Positions 20,766 to 31,781 of a stretch of 64,000 bases of DNA are shown one piece after another (positions within the stretch are counted from its first letter, which is position 1; the number at the start of each line of letters is the position of its first letter). Both the position numbers and the translations under genes were made by a program. The stretch covers positions 46,129,979-46,193,978 of the forward strand of contig OX393557.1 in NCBI GenBank assembly GCA_947650365.1, written 5' to 3'. This DNA comes from Chamaelirium japonicum. Its lineage: Eukaryota; Streptophyta; Magnoliopsida; Liliales; Melanthiaceae. Under the pieces are notes generated by a model, which saw only the letters and a list, made by a program, of their open reading frames with translations, searched no databases and had not been told where the DNA came from.

Positions 20766-23700
20766 TCAGGGCTTGGCTACGCTTGGAGCGCGCGACTTCT
20801 CTCCTTCAGATTCGCCACGGGCCTTGCTCGCAACCGAAGCTTTAGAAGATCGGACACTGCTGGCATGTACCCTGAGTGCCTCTGCCGCTTTCTCGGCCGT
20901 TTCCCTGTAACTCTTGCATTCAGACAACGCATGCTCCAATTCCTTCTTGGAGGTCTCTTCTCTGGCAGTAAAGGCAGCATGCTGAGCAGCAAGTCGTTCT
21001 TTCAACTCCTTGATCTCGGTTGCGCGATCACAGGACAAGTTCTCAACCTTGATGAGCCGATTCTTCAAGGATTCAAGTTCGTGACTCTGCGCCTCGCAAC
21101 GGTCCTGCAACCCCTTGCTCTCCTGCTTCTCTTTGCGAAGATCCTCGATCTTGGCCTTAAGAGAGTGTTTCTTCGAAGTCAAAAGCTCCCTCAGCTTATC
21201 CCTCTCCTCGTGGGCAACCTCCAGTTCAGCTTTCAAACGGGATACCTCAGATGCAGCCTCCCGTTCTCCTGCCCTCCTGGAGAGTTTGCTCGCGATTCTC
21301 AAAACTGCTGAGCTCTGCAGATGGACAAAGAGTTAGAATTATTCTGAAGATACTATTCAAATACTTGATCAAGCAGATGCACATACCACTACTTCAAGCC
21401 TATCGAAGGCTTCGTCAAAGGGAGCATCCGGAAGGTTGCAAAGCTTCCGGATCACGCTAGTAGGGTGGTTGATGTCAACATCACCCAAACTCCTTATCTT
21501 CTGGGCCGGGCCAGCAGGTGTACCTACAATCAACACAAGAGTTCAAAGTGTTAGAATATTTTCAAGCTTGAAAGACAAGACAATCAAGGCAAGTTAGTAC
21601 AGATACCTGAAGCATCGACCTGAGGAGCCTTTCCCTTCCCACGGTCGGAGTTCTTACCCTTGGGGGTCGATTTCTCCTTGATGGGGGTTGGCTCTGGCAG
21701 GGGTTGGGGAGTAGCATCACCCACCCGGCTTCCTCTCTCCAAGTGAGCGGGAGAGGGAACATCTCGAGGAGGTGAGGCTCCCCCTCTATCTTCGTGCCCG
21801 CTCGAATTATCGAGCCCTGCCACCATAGCAGCCAAGGTTCTAAAAAGCGCTAGGCGCTAGTCGGGCGGTGGGTGGCCGCCTAGCGCCTAGGCGGCCTAGG
21901 CGGGGCTTAGGCGGCGCCTAGGCGTTTTGCCTTTTTTTTAATTATTTTAATTATTATTTTGATATTATATAATATATATATATATATATGTTTAAAAATT
22001 AATATAAGTTCAAGATTATCCCAAGCCATTATTTTAAAGAACAAGTATATAACCATAATTCAAGATTGAGTGATTAACAAGAACAAAAGCAAACATGGTC
22101 TGCCTGGCCAGCCTCAGCCCGCCTGGTCCGCCTGGCCAGCCTCAACCCGCCTGGTCAGCCTCAGCCTGCCTGGCTCGCTCGGTCCGCCTGGCCAGCCTCA
22201 GCCCGCCTTGCCCCGCCTTGCCCCGCCTAGGCGGCCGCCTAGCTCCACCTGAGAGCTTGGCCGCTTTTCTGGAGCGCCTAGGGCCTAGGCGAGGCGGTGG
22301 GGGGCCGCCTAGCGCCTAGGCGTCGCCTAGGCGGCCGCCTAGACCGCTTTTTAGAACACTGATAGCAGCTACCTCCTCAGCCAGAGATCGCGAAGGGGGT
22401 GGGGGTTGTTCAACCTCTACACCCCCACTCGTAGTCGCCCCTTCGAGACGAGGAACCTCGGGAGGTATCTGATCGAGAGGTGTAGGGTTGCTTCCAACCC
22501 CACCACTCCCCGACAGCTTGATTTTGAAGCGCAGTGGGTTCTTCTTCAAATCCCCAAAGTGATAAGCAGGGATCACTTTAGGGCCATCGCCCGTTGCATC
22601 CATAACCCCCTCCATCTTGCGAGCCTTAGCCTAGTCTATGAGGATCGGCTGCGAGTCCTCATCAGCACCACCAGTGGGGGTGGGAGGAATTTCTTCCTCG
22701 CCACCCCCATGTCCTTGACCACCATCAGTGGGGGTGGGAGGAATTTCTTCCTCACCATCCCCATCTTCATCATCTTCGTCACCTTCGCCATCTTCGTCTT
22801 CATTATCATCATCACCGCCCTCATCCTCTTCATCTCCACCGTCCTCTTCTCTCTCTTCTTCCTCTTCTGTTCTTCCCCCTTTTTCTCTTCATCTTTTTTC
22901 TCCTCCTCCTCAGCTAAGACCTTCCTTTTCTTCTTTGCCGGGCCCCTCTGCATCACCAATTTCTCCTCCGTGGGCAAGCTGCGCCTAGCTCCGTAGGCCT
23001 TCTTCTCAAATCGAAGTTTTCTAACAATTTTGCCTGACTCAGGGTCCTCCTAATAATCTGAGTCGATGACCTCGTTATCTTCGTAACGAAGCTTCGATCG
23101 GTGGAGGAGGTTGGCATTGCCATGTCGGACCGGGCAATTCGAGAATTGCTTCCATGACCGAGTCCCGCATGTCAACTCCAGGAAAAGGTTATCAAGGGCC
23201 CCTGCTCGCTCTGAAGGCCAGGAGAGGGCTCCTCCTGCACAGTACATGTCGATCTCTTTGTGCACCTTATATCGGGGAACCTCAGGTACTGACAGAGGTG
23301 TCCATGCACCAGACACCGACAGCGGCCAGTCAGTGTAGAGCTTGTCGGAGCCGATGGTGTCAATGATCGGCCGAAGAGCGGAGACACCCGTCAGATTGAA
23401 GAATGGGCTATCTTTCCTCCAGGCCCATCGATAGTGATAGAAGAAATATCCCAGCTCGATCCGGGCTTCTTCACCATCAGGGAGGCTGGAGTAGCATTCC
23501 CCGAGTTCCTTCTGGAAGTCCGACTCTACGCGACAGAAAGCGTAGATGATCCTCCAGGCGTTTCCAGTAACCTGCCCGGGACAAAGACCGGAGGTGTTCA
23601 GCAACCTCGCGGCAAAAGATGGCAATGGAAGGCGCAGTCCACAGTTGAGCTGGCCGATGGTGACGATGGTTCCCATCACTTGCTCCTTGCTCGCGTACGA

Positions 23701-24090
23701 GACAAAGATTGTCCGCCTGTCGACGCCAAAAGTGGATAGAACCCCCGGAAGCGCTGGGCGAGCCTTTTCCTCTGTGAAACTTGCCAGCAACTCCTGCAGC
23801 TTCTCCCTCTTCACATCTGTAAGTTTACTGCCTATATTATATCCAAACTCAGGTTCCGCCTCCAAAGGTAGCTGCGGGCAGAGGACAAATCTCGCTTTGG
23901 GAATATGCTCCGGACAGGAGGGTGCAGAAGTGAACCCCACTCCTTGGTGCCTCTTGCCCAATTGGCCAAGCTCGATCAATTCGGCCCTGCCTTTACCACG
24001 GCCCTTCGAGACAGATGTTTCTTCAACGATTTCCTTCCCCTTTCTCTTGGATGGAACTGCACTCTTCTTCGAACTACCCGAAGACGCCAT
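20766..24090 (-). pseudogene. Antisense gene of the Tat element, multi-exon, broken
   Basis: It reads opposite to gag-pol. Exon 1 starts at ATG 24090. Its first about 346 residues (basic start, then a globular part with YASKEQ, WRIIYAFCRVE, YFFYHYRWAWRK) resemble the 'putative gypsy-type transposon' family known from plant antisense ORFs. That assignment is from memory. An in-frame TAG at 23050-23052, a frameshift in an acidic tract near 22880 and a TAG at 22631-22633 break it. A hAT MITE sits in the exon at 21833-22361. Probable introns, read on the minus strand with GT-AG ends, are 21524-21606 and 21315-21386. The last exon (21314-20766) encodes a long coiled coil rich in Glu, Lys, Leu and Ala. 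Function is unknown. Confidence 0.75.
21833..22361. mobile_element. hAT-type MITE inserted in the antisense gene (529 bp, TSD ATAGCAGC)
   Basis: The ends CAAGGTTCTAAAAAGCG and, inverted, CAGTGTTCTAAAAAGCG are flanked by a perfect 8-bp TSD (21825-21832 and 22362-22369). Both ends are packed with GCCTAGGCGGC-type palindromes and the centre is AT-rich. Removing it rejoins the antisense frame (EEVAAMVAG). A relative lies at 52617-53103. ORFs inside are artefacts. Confidence 0.92.
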
Positions 24091-24540
24091 TTGACCGATC
24101 GAAAGGAGACGAAGAACGAAAGATTGGAAGCAAAGTGTCTGGACTTCGAAAAATTTTGAAAGCGTGAGGCGAAAATGACAGCCAGAGAAGCTTAAGTATC
24201 CTGAGGGAATTAATCGCAGAAATCAAGATGACACGTGTCATCACCATATCAAATTGCGTGTTTTTGCAGGTACACGTGGCATCTATCCGTAGCAAGCGCA
24301 AAACCAGGCGAACCGTCGGACCAGATGAAGCGTCAGACCGGCTGGTCCACGTAAACCAACGGTCCAAGCATACCACCAGTCCGAGTAAACCGGACCGCCG
24401 GTTCAAAGCCACATTCAGGCAAACCGAAGGTTCAAAGCAGAAAAAAAAAATATAGAACTCTATCGATATTCAAGACTGCCAAAGATCAAAGGAGAACAAG
24501 CTATACCACTTCCTCAAAACTACAGGTTCAAGACTTTTAC
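24091..24540. other. Upstream region of the antisense gene, non-coding
   Basis: The segment between the antisense ATG and the satellite contains no gene. It must hold any promoter for the antisense transcript, but I could not identify a convincing TATA box on the minus strand. Confidence 0.4.
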
Positions 24541-25977
24541 CTGACCGGCTGATTTTAACCGGTCGGTCAAACTTGACCGATCGGTCAGAATCAACCGATC
24601 GGTCGATTTTCTACTGGATCTGGCAAAAAAACTTAGGTTTTTTGCCGATCACCCAAACCTTGACCGGCTGATTTTAGCCGATCGGTCAAATTTGACCGAT
24701 CGGTCAGAATCAATCGATCGGTCAAAATCAACCGATCGGTCGATTTTCTACTGGATCTGGCAAAAAACCAAGGTTTTTTGCCGATCACCCAAACCTTGAT
24801 CGGCTGATTTTAACCGATCGGTCAAACTTGACCGATCGGTCAAAATCAACCGATCGGTCGATTTTCTACTGGATCTGGCAAAAAACCAAGGTTTTTTGCC
24901 GATCACCCAAACCTTGACCGGCTGATTTTAACCGATCGGTCAAACTTGACCGATCGGTTAAAATCAACCGATCGGTCGATTTTCTACTGGATCTGGCAAA
25001 AAACTTAGGTTTTTTGCCGATCACCCAAACCTTGACCGGCTGATTTTAGCCGATCGGTCAAATTTGACCGATCGGTCAAAATCAACCGATCGGTCGATTT
25101 TCTACTGGATCTGGCAAAAAACCAAGGTTTTTTGCCGATCACCCAAACCTTGACCGGCTGATTTTAACCGATCGGTCAAACTTGACCGATCGGTCAAAAT
25201 CAACCGATCGGTCGATTTTCTACTGGATTTGGCAAAAAACTTAGGTTTTTTGCCGATCACCCAAACCTTGACCGGCTGATTTTAGCCGATCGGTCAAATT
25301 TGACCGATCGGTCAAAATCAACCGATCGGTCGATTTTCTACTGGATCTGGCAAAAAACCAAGGTTTTTTGCCGATCACCCAAACCTTGACCGGCTGATTT
25401 TAACCGATCGGTCAAACTTGACCGATCGGTCAAAATTAACCGATCGGTCGATTTTCTATTGGATCTGGCAAAAAACTTAGGTTTTTTGCCGATCACCCAA
25501 ACCTTGACCGGCTGATTTTAACCGATCGGTCAAACTTGACCGATCGGTCAAAATCAACTGATCGGTCGATTTTCTACTCGATCTGGCAAAAAACTTAGGT
25601 TTTTTTGCCGATCACCCAAATCTTGACCGGCTGATTTTAGCCGATCGGTCAAATTTGACCGATCGGTCAAAATCAACCGATCGGTCGATTTTCTACTGGA
25701 TCTGGCAAAAAACCAAGGTTTTTTGCCGATCACCCAAACCTTGACCGGCTGATTTTAACCGATCGGTCAAACTTGACCGATCGGTCAAAATCAACCGATC
25801 GGTCAATTTTCTACTGGATCGGTCAAAAAACCATGTTTTTTGACCGATCACCCAATCCTTGACCGGTTGAATTTGACCGATCGGTCAAATTTGACCGATC
25901 GATCAAACTTGACCGATCGGACAAACTTGACCGATCGGCCAAAATTGACCGATCGGTCAAAATTGACTGATCAGTCT
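24541..25977. repeat. 118-bp satellite array, about 11-12 units, in the Tat 3' region
   Basis: Units begin TGACCGGCTG at 24542, 24661, 24797, 24915, 25033, 25151, 25269, 25387, 25505, 25624 and 25742. The spacing is 118-119, with one of 136 due to an internal repeat. Each has three copies of the palindrome ACCGATCGGT. The far end decays into short ACCGATCGGTCAAA repeats up to about 25977. There is no ORF. Confidence 0.95.
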
Positions 25978-26077
25978 TTTTTATGCTAACATTCAACAAG
26001 CCTCTTCGTGCCTTTTGCGACAGGGGGTTGCTGTTTTTTGCACCAAATCGAAGCCAGCAAGAACGAACTCTAGCTAA

Positions 26078-26092
26078 CTTGGAGGGGGTAAT
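26078..26092 (+). promoter_or_regulatory. Polypurine tract of the Tat element
   Basis: TTGGAGGGGGTAAT directly precedes the 3' LTR. This is where plus-strand DNA synthesis would be primed. Confidence 0.6.
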
Positions 26093-27005
26093 TATGGGTG
26101 CAAATTTTGGTAAGAAGGTTGCCAAACAGCGGGACCCACTGGCCCTGCCTGGTGGGCCCCCGGAGACTACCACGGGACCCACCGGCCCCGCCCGGTAGGC
26201 CCCCCGGAGACTACCACGGGACCCACTGGCCCTGCCTGGTGGGCTCCCGGAGACTACCACGGGACCCACTGGCCCTGCCTGGTGGGCTCCCGGAGACTAC
26301 CACGGGACCCACCGGCCCTGCCTGGTGGGCCCCCGGAGACTACAGCGGGACCCACCGGCCCTGCCTGGTGGGCCCACGAGGACCACCACGGGACCCACCA
26401 GCCCTGCCTGGTGGGCCCACGAGGACTATCGCTGGACCCACCGGCCCTGCCTGGTGGGACCAAGAGCCTGTGGAATCCCCCAGAAGACGGTAGCGGGGCC
26501 CGCCAGCTTTACCTGGAGGATCCCCAGATGCTGCAGCAGAAACCGCCATTTACCACCAAAGAATCCTATAAATAGCAGAGCCTTCGAATGTAAAAAGATC
26601 GGATTTTCAAAACTTGAAACTCCAAAACTCAAACCAGAGCTCTGAAAACAGATCAGTGCCATCATCTGATATCTGTCTCAGAAACCTCTATCTCCTCTTA
26701 CCCTCTACCTCACCTTGATCTTCTTCTTGTCTTTGAACAAGTCGAAGAAACTTCAGTGACACTCGGCCTGTCGAGGTCACTTTGAAACAAGTGTTAGTGA
26801 ATTCGGGTTGCTCCCTATAGCACGGAGACGTAGGCTTCGGCTGAACTCCGAGATCACTTCTCGTGTCAATTCTCTCTGGTTGCTTCTCTGTTAGCATATC
26901 AAAAGCTGCAACTCCAATCGATAGATCAAACAACGATCTTCGACTTCAACTTCGATTGACTGGTGAGGCGAGGTCTTCGGGTCGGCACGAAGATTTTCCC
27001 CCACA
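26093..27005 (+). repeat. 3' LTR of the Tat element (913 bp)
   Basis: It is the same as the 5' LTR apart from about 12 substitutions and one extra 43-bp unit (minisatellite at about 26131-26460). The first dinucleotide is TA instead of TG, a point mutation at the terminus. Confidence 0.94.
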
Positions 27006-27010
27006 AAACC

Positions 27011-27191
27011 AACCATAAAGATGATAAATTCTCATTCAATGATATTTAATGGCCATTTGATGTTAATCTCTCTCTCTAACAAGTGAATCACACTCACTTT
27101 AAATTTTACACTTTTTTGAACAATTGTGATGTCCTCTTTGCCAAATGGCGTGCATCAAACACATTCGGGCATTGCCTGGGTTTCTTACTAG
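27011..27191 (+). mobile_element. Helitron copy B, 3' part
   Basis: It continues the sequence broken at 13244 (ACCATAAAGATGATAAATT in the uninterrupted copies). It ends with GGGCATTGCCTGGG, CTTA and CTAG followed by T. Confidence 0.78.
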
Positions 27192-27193
27192 TA

Positions 27194-27502
27194 TCTATAC
27201 TAAAATGGAAGCCTCTCTCTCGTGTTGTGATACGTAGACGTCTTATAAAGAGCTAGAATTCTTCTTCCGTGTGTGAACACGGCTCTTTTTTAAATCTATT
27301 TAAAAACCTACCATAAAGATAATAAATTTTCATTCAATGACATTTAATAGCCATTTGATGTTAATCTCTCTTACTCTCTCTAACAAGTGAATCACACTCA
27401 CTTCAGATTTCACACTTCTTCGAACAGTTGCCATGTCGTCTTTGCCAAATGGCGTGCATTAACTATCAAGCACATTCGGGCATTGCCCGGGTTTCTTACT
27501 GG
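27194..27502 (+). mobile_element. Non-autonomous Helitron, copy C (309 bp)
   Basis: This is the best preserved copy. It starts TC after an A and has a perfect CGGGCATTGCCCG hairpin 9 bp before the CTGG end, followed by T, as Helitrons insert between A and T. There is no ORF. Confidence 0.78.
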
Positions 27503-27758
27503 TGTAATATTATTATGGTTACATGTGACTTTCTCAGTTTTTGACTTCTGATTTATGAATTCTTTCCCTTTCCGAGGAACTGAATCATTTATCCCCTTCT
27601 CCATCTAAAACCCTAATTTGATCCATTTTCTATTTTTTTGATTTCTCTATCACTTCCCATAAATCACTGAATCAATGATTCTGTCCAGATCTTAGAGGGA
27701 GGCCTCGAAGTTCAAAATCAGGGTACAAACGTAGTCAGTGTTGAAGAAAACAAGTATG

Positions 27759-27908
<150 letters not shown>

Positions 27909-28208
27909 AGTTACCAAGTATTTTATATATTTTTTTAGATGTTAGTTGCTCATGTAGTTCCATGCTTGGAACAACTGAAACATACAATCAAAAGAAAAAA
28001 TAGAAACCAATCAACAATCAGTTCCACTTCGTATATAGAAAGTTGTGGTAATCCATCCACCGTCATACTTTTTTGTATTTTTTTTCCTTTCCTTTAATTT
28101 TCTCTATGCTTTATGGATGTTTTTCTACATATATTTTTTTTACATATTCTTGATATATGTTTTTCTTATGCATATTTCGGGTATCTGCTTTCCGTCCTCT
28201 GTGTGGTA

Positions 28209-28320
28209 CTAGTGTATGCCCGTGCCTGTTGGCACTGCAGCGGGCCGCCTTTGGCGGCAACACACCTATCGCCACAGTAGCGGGCCGCCTTTCGACGACA
28301 CTACACCTCCCGGACATCAT
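28209..28320 (-). mobile_element. Possible Helitron 3' terminus on the minus strand
   Basis: Read on the minus strand, the hairpin GTGCCAACAGGCAC is followed by GGGCATACA and CTAG, then T at the host side. This is the usual hairpin plus CTRR-T end. The 5' end was not found. Two CGGGCCGCCTTT repeats lie inside. Confidence 0.45.
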
Positions 28321-29187
28321 TTATCAAAATTAGTTCGGGGTTCAAATTGGTCATGGTTAAATGCATTTTCAAAAATTTCTCACATTGTTGAGTATGCCAG
28401 AAGAACACATTGATAAGTATTGATAAAGGCTTCGGATGAAATCCACAAATTTCACATGGAGGCAAGATTCCCTGCAAAATATGAAAGAACAACATACACA
28501 TACTCCTAAAGCAACCTGTTAGCTCTTCAAGAGAAGCAACATCTTCACTCGCAAACCAACTTTTTGTTGCATATTTCTATTTCAAACGTGAAAAAACTTG
28601 CTCACCATGAGTTACGACCTGCAGCACAACATAATCAGGTTCAAAAAAAGTATCGAATGTTATGGCACGAAGTATGACATCTACGGTATATCATCTGCTC
28701 TCGAAAACAATGAATGCATGCATGCCTATATGACTTTTGTAGTACAACATAACATATTGATTTTCCTATTTAAAAGAGTATTTAATTGTTCTGATTAAAA
28801 GTCAATAAATGTGCCAACATGCTTGGAGGGATAGACATCACCGAACCTATTAGGACTTTGAAAGTCAAAAACAAAATATCATTGAACCAATGAAAGAATA
28901 GATACTTTAAGATAACCAATGTAGAAAATAGATACTTTAAACTATTATTTCATTAATCTAAAGAAAAAAAAATTGATTTGCCCATGGTTTAATTACTTAA
29001 ATTGATCTATCTTTATTGAACATGGACTTATCCAAAATAAATGAAGATATAGCCTGAATCTAACGTGGACCTAATCCAAAAAATTCTCACATTAGAGGGG
29101 TATTTACAAAGTTTAGGTAAAAAATTAAGGATGAAATGGAAAATATTCTCTCGTTTTGGATGTTAGCTAACTGCAGGCGTTAATATG
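28321..29187. other. Intergenic DNA, no feature recognised
   Basis: AT-rich sequence with only short ORFs lacking domain features. Confidence 0.5.
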
Positions 29188-29589
29188 TAGGGCTGGCAAT
29201 TTTGGACCTGACACGGTATACTCGACATGACCCGACACGAAATTAGCAGGTCCGGGTCTAGGTTAAACGGGTTCTGGTCGTAAATAGGTCTAGGTTCTGT
29301 CTCCGACCCGTTTAAGACTCGTTAAGACCCATTTACAAATCAATGGGTCGAGTCGGGTCGGGTGTACCCAGCATCCGATCACAGTGTGCGATGGGTTCGA
29401 CGAACGGCTGTGATCTAGACACCCACGATAGAGAGTTGTAAAAAAATATAAATTAAAAAAAAAATAAAGTCTTACCGGGTCGGGTACGGGTTTAGGGTCT
29501 AGACACGATTAGTTAAACGGGTCGGGTCCGAGTTTAAGGGTTTTGGACACGGCACGAACACGACCCGGACCGACCCATTGCCAGCCCTA
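29188..29589. mobile_element. hAT-type MITE (402 bp)
   Basis: TIR TAGGGCTGGCAAT at both ends. The near-perfect 8-bp TSD is TTAATATG/TTAATATA (29180-29187 and 29590-29597). The inside is rich in GGGTCGGGT and its complement. It is the same family as 63196-63651. Confidence 0.85.
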
Positions 29590-30009
29590 TTAATATATAA
29601 TATTTGAATGAATTGAGGGGATTACATCTAAATATCATTTTTATAGAGGTTTATGTGTAAATAGAGAAGAGTGGAGGGTTGATTTGTAAAACGCCCTTTT
29701 ATTTTATATAGGGCCTTAAAAGTTTGTATCTCATAGGGGAGATTGGGCTTATTAAGTGTGCCAGGCCTTCTTTTTCATTCGGGACTTGAGACTATTTAGT
29801 TGGGTTTGGATCTTGGAGGCTTCTGTTTTACATGGGGCCATCTTTGGTGACCACCTTAATAATTTATGGTCGAGCTGATCTTGCTTAGTCTTATTCCAAG
29901 GGTCCTTAGAAGATTTTTGGTTTTTCACCAGATTCACCAGTGCGTGCATTCAAGGGAATCCTTGTGGACGATAGGATTTTACTGAAATATCTTCGATGCT
30001 AATAAAGAT

Positions 30010-30266
30010 TAGGATAAATTACACTTTGCCTTTGTAGTTTTGCTCAAAAACACTAAACTCCCATGTAGTTTATTTTGTTCCAAATCGCTCCCTAAAGTTT
30101 GAAATGTTAGCACAATACGCCCTTTTGTCAACTACATAATTTCCTTGTTTGGTGATTTTTATCTGATCGAAACTGAATTGAAGGGGGCAAAATGTTGTTT
30201 TATAGCTATAGGGGGGTTTACTGTTTTTAAGCTAAACTTTAGGGGGCAAAGTATAATTTACTCTAA
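30010..30266. mobile_element. MITE with long TIRs (257 bp)
   Basis: Left end TTAGGATAAATTACACTTTG pairs with the inverted right end TTTAGAGTAAATTATACTTTG, continuing into (T)TTGCCCCC-type sequence. The superfamily was not determined because no clear TSD was found. Confidence 0.65.
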
Positions 30267-31164
30267 AGGTTTTTATATTAATTGAGATTTGAGAGTGATT
30301 TTCGTGAGGGATTTCGGATGATTGGATTGCCTTCTTTGTGAGCCAATTAATTCTGTATTAATTGAGGGACTTCCCTTGTGAAGAAGCGAAGGGATGAGCC
30401 CCACTATATGGTTAGATCAAGAGACGACGATCAGATCTATCCGTCTATTTTTGTTTAGTCGGCAAGTTGTTTCGTTTTGTCTAGTCAGCATGTAGACCGT
30501 CATCCCTTGTTATATAGATTATAGCTTGCTCTCTAGAAAAATCCGGTATGCACACCGACCTTCAAGTAGCATTGGAGCTTGCTTCCTTGCAGGATCTGGT
30601 GTAACTTGGACTTTTAGTACCCCAGTGGTTAACCCCACTGTCTCTCCCGGGTAGTTGCAAGATCGAATCTCGGGCTTGTATTATGCCTTGTGGCATATAA
30701 ATAAATGTGGTGCACCTATGGGTAGAAACAAAGGCTCGGTTTTTGGCATGGGAAAATATTTTGCGTTTCTTCAGTTGGCAGGCTTTGAACTATGGTCTCT
30801 TTTTCAATGGTACTTACAGGTGTCGCCCTAACTAGGACATGTATATTCTCTTGAAAGAAAAAGGGTGACTTAGTGATCGGTCCCTAGAATAAGTCCAGAC
30901 TTGCAATAAGAACATAAACAAATACCATTTTACATCAGGTTTATGGATAAGGAATAGTTTTAGCTAAGGATCCTTGTTTGACTTTTTTAACCTACTTCAT
31001 GCCATGTTCATTTTACAAACAAATACCGTTTTTACACCAACATATGCATCTCAACTGTTAGATTGAACATAAAAGAGTACGTGTGAGTGCACATATCGTG
31101 CTGTGTGTAAGTACAGATCGGCTGCATCTCGACAGTCCCCTATTATGTACGGATGCATCTCGAT
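30267..31164. other. Intergenic DNA, possible SINE piece near 30617-30700
   Basis: The only hint is GATCGAATC at about 30660, which fits a polymerase III B box, within CCCAGTGGTTAACCCC...TCTCGGGC sequence that resembles tRNA-derived SINEs. No good A box was found. A GACTTAGTGATCGGTCCC segment at 30865 resembles the TIR at 36222. Confidence 0.3.
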
Positions 31165-31774
31165 TATGACTGCAACTCAGGCGGGTTGGTAGTCAACTCA
31201 AGCCCAACCCAAGTATTAAAACTCCCAATCCTAATCCAGTCCAACCCAACCTCCAACCCGAGATGCCCAGCCCAAGCCCAACCCAAGCAAAAATTTCTAT
31301 GCTCGGGTTGGGCTCGGGTTAGCCCAAGTTAGTAGGACGGTTCAGGTTGTGCAGGTTCGAGTGTATTTATTGTTTAAATTTTTACCCTATGAGGATCAAA
31401 ATCTAAAAAGAATTTATATTTGCTAACACTACCATACAACTTTTTTTGCATTTCTATTCATGCAATTTACTAGATCATTAGATAATGTCTTTATTTGATA
31501 AGCAAGAAGCAAATAAATAATATGGGACTGGGTGAAACAGATGACTGTGACTACAACCCCTCAACATATCAGTACTCGGGATGGTTGTGATTGTTACCTA
31601 TAATCATAGACTCATAGATATACATGGGTACTTGGATTAGGGTTGGGTCGGGTTGCCCGGCCCCTCAACCCGAGCCCGACCCAAATTCAACTCGGGTTGT
31701 ATTTTTCCAACCCTAACCCAACCCAAACTTCAAATACATCAACCCAAACCCACCCAAAATTCGTGTTGCCCTAA
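31165..31774. mobile_element. hAT-like MITE, TGCAACTC family (610 bp)
   Basis: It is the same element as 33697-34308 in sequence and length. The interior is full of CCCAACCC and GGGTTGGG in opposite orientation toward the two ends. A possible TSD is TCTCGAT/TCTTGAT (31158-31164 and 31775-31781). The small ORF at 31653-31838 is inside it and is not a gene. Confidence 0.75.
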
Positions 31775-31781
31775 TCTTGAT

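Larger units (their letters stand above)
13245..27005 (+). mobile_element. Complete Ty3/gypsy Tat-lineage retrotransposon, 13.76 kb
   Basis: TGTGGG...CCCACA ends and the perfect 5-bp TSD AAACC (13240-13244 and 27006-27010) define the element. The pre-insertion sequence is preserved in Helitron copy C. Order: 5' LTR, PBS, gag-pro, stop, pol (RT, RNase H, archaeal-type RNase H, integrase), tandem repeats, antisense gene, 118-bp satellite, PPT, 3' LTR. The second, archaeal-type RNase H and the antisense gene between pol and the 3' LTR are hallmarks of the Tat lineage. The LTRs differ by about 12 substitutions seen by eye over 870 bp plus one 43-bp unit, so insertion was recent. Confidence 0.95.

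Noticed and set aside
22070..22319. Small ORFs in GCCTGG/GCCTAGG repeats
   Set aside because: They lie inside the hAT MITE and reflect its palindromic repeats.
22406..22996. 196-aa plus-strand ORF
   Set aside because: Antisense of the acidic and Lys-rich tract of the antisense gene. Its hydrophobic look comes from complementing GAG/GAA codons.
24541..25977. Regular repeats that might suggest a CRISPR-like array
   Set aside because: Units are contiguous 118-bp tandem repeats without unique spacers, in a plant retrotransposon.
30617..30700. tRNA or SINE candidate with a B-box-like GATCGAATC
   Set aside because: No proper A box or cloverleaf. Kept only as a hint in the intergenic entry.
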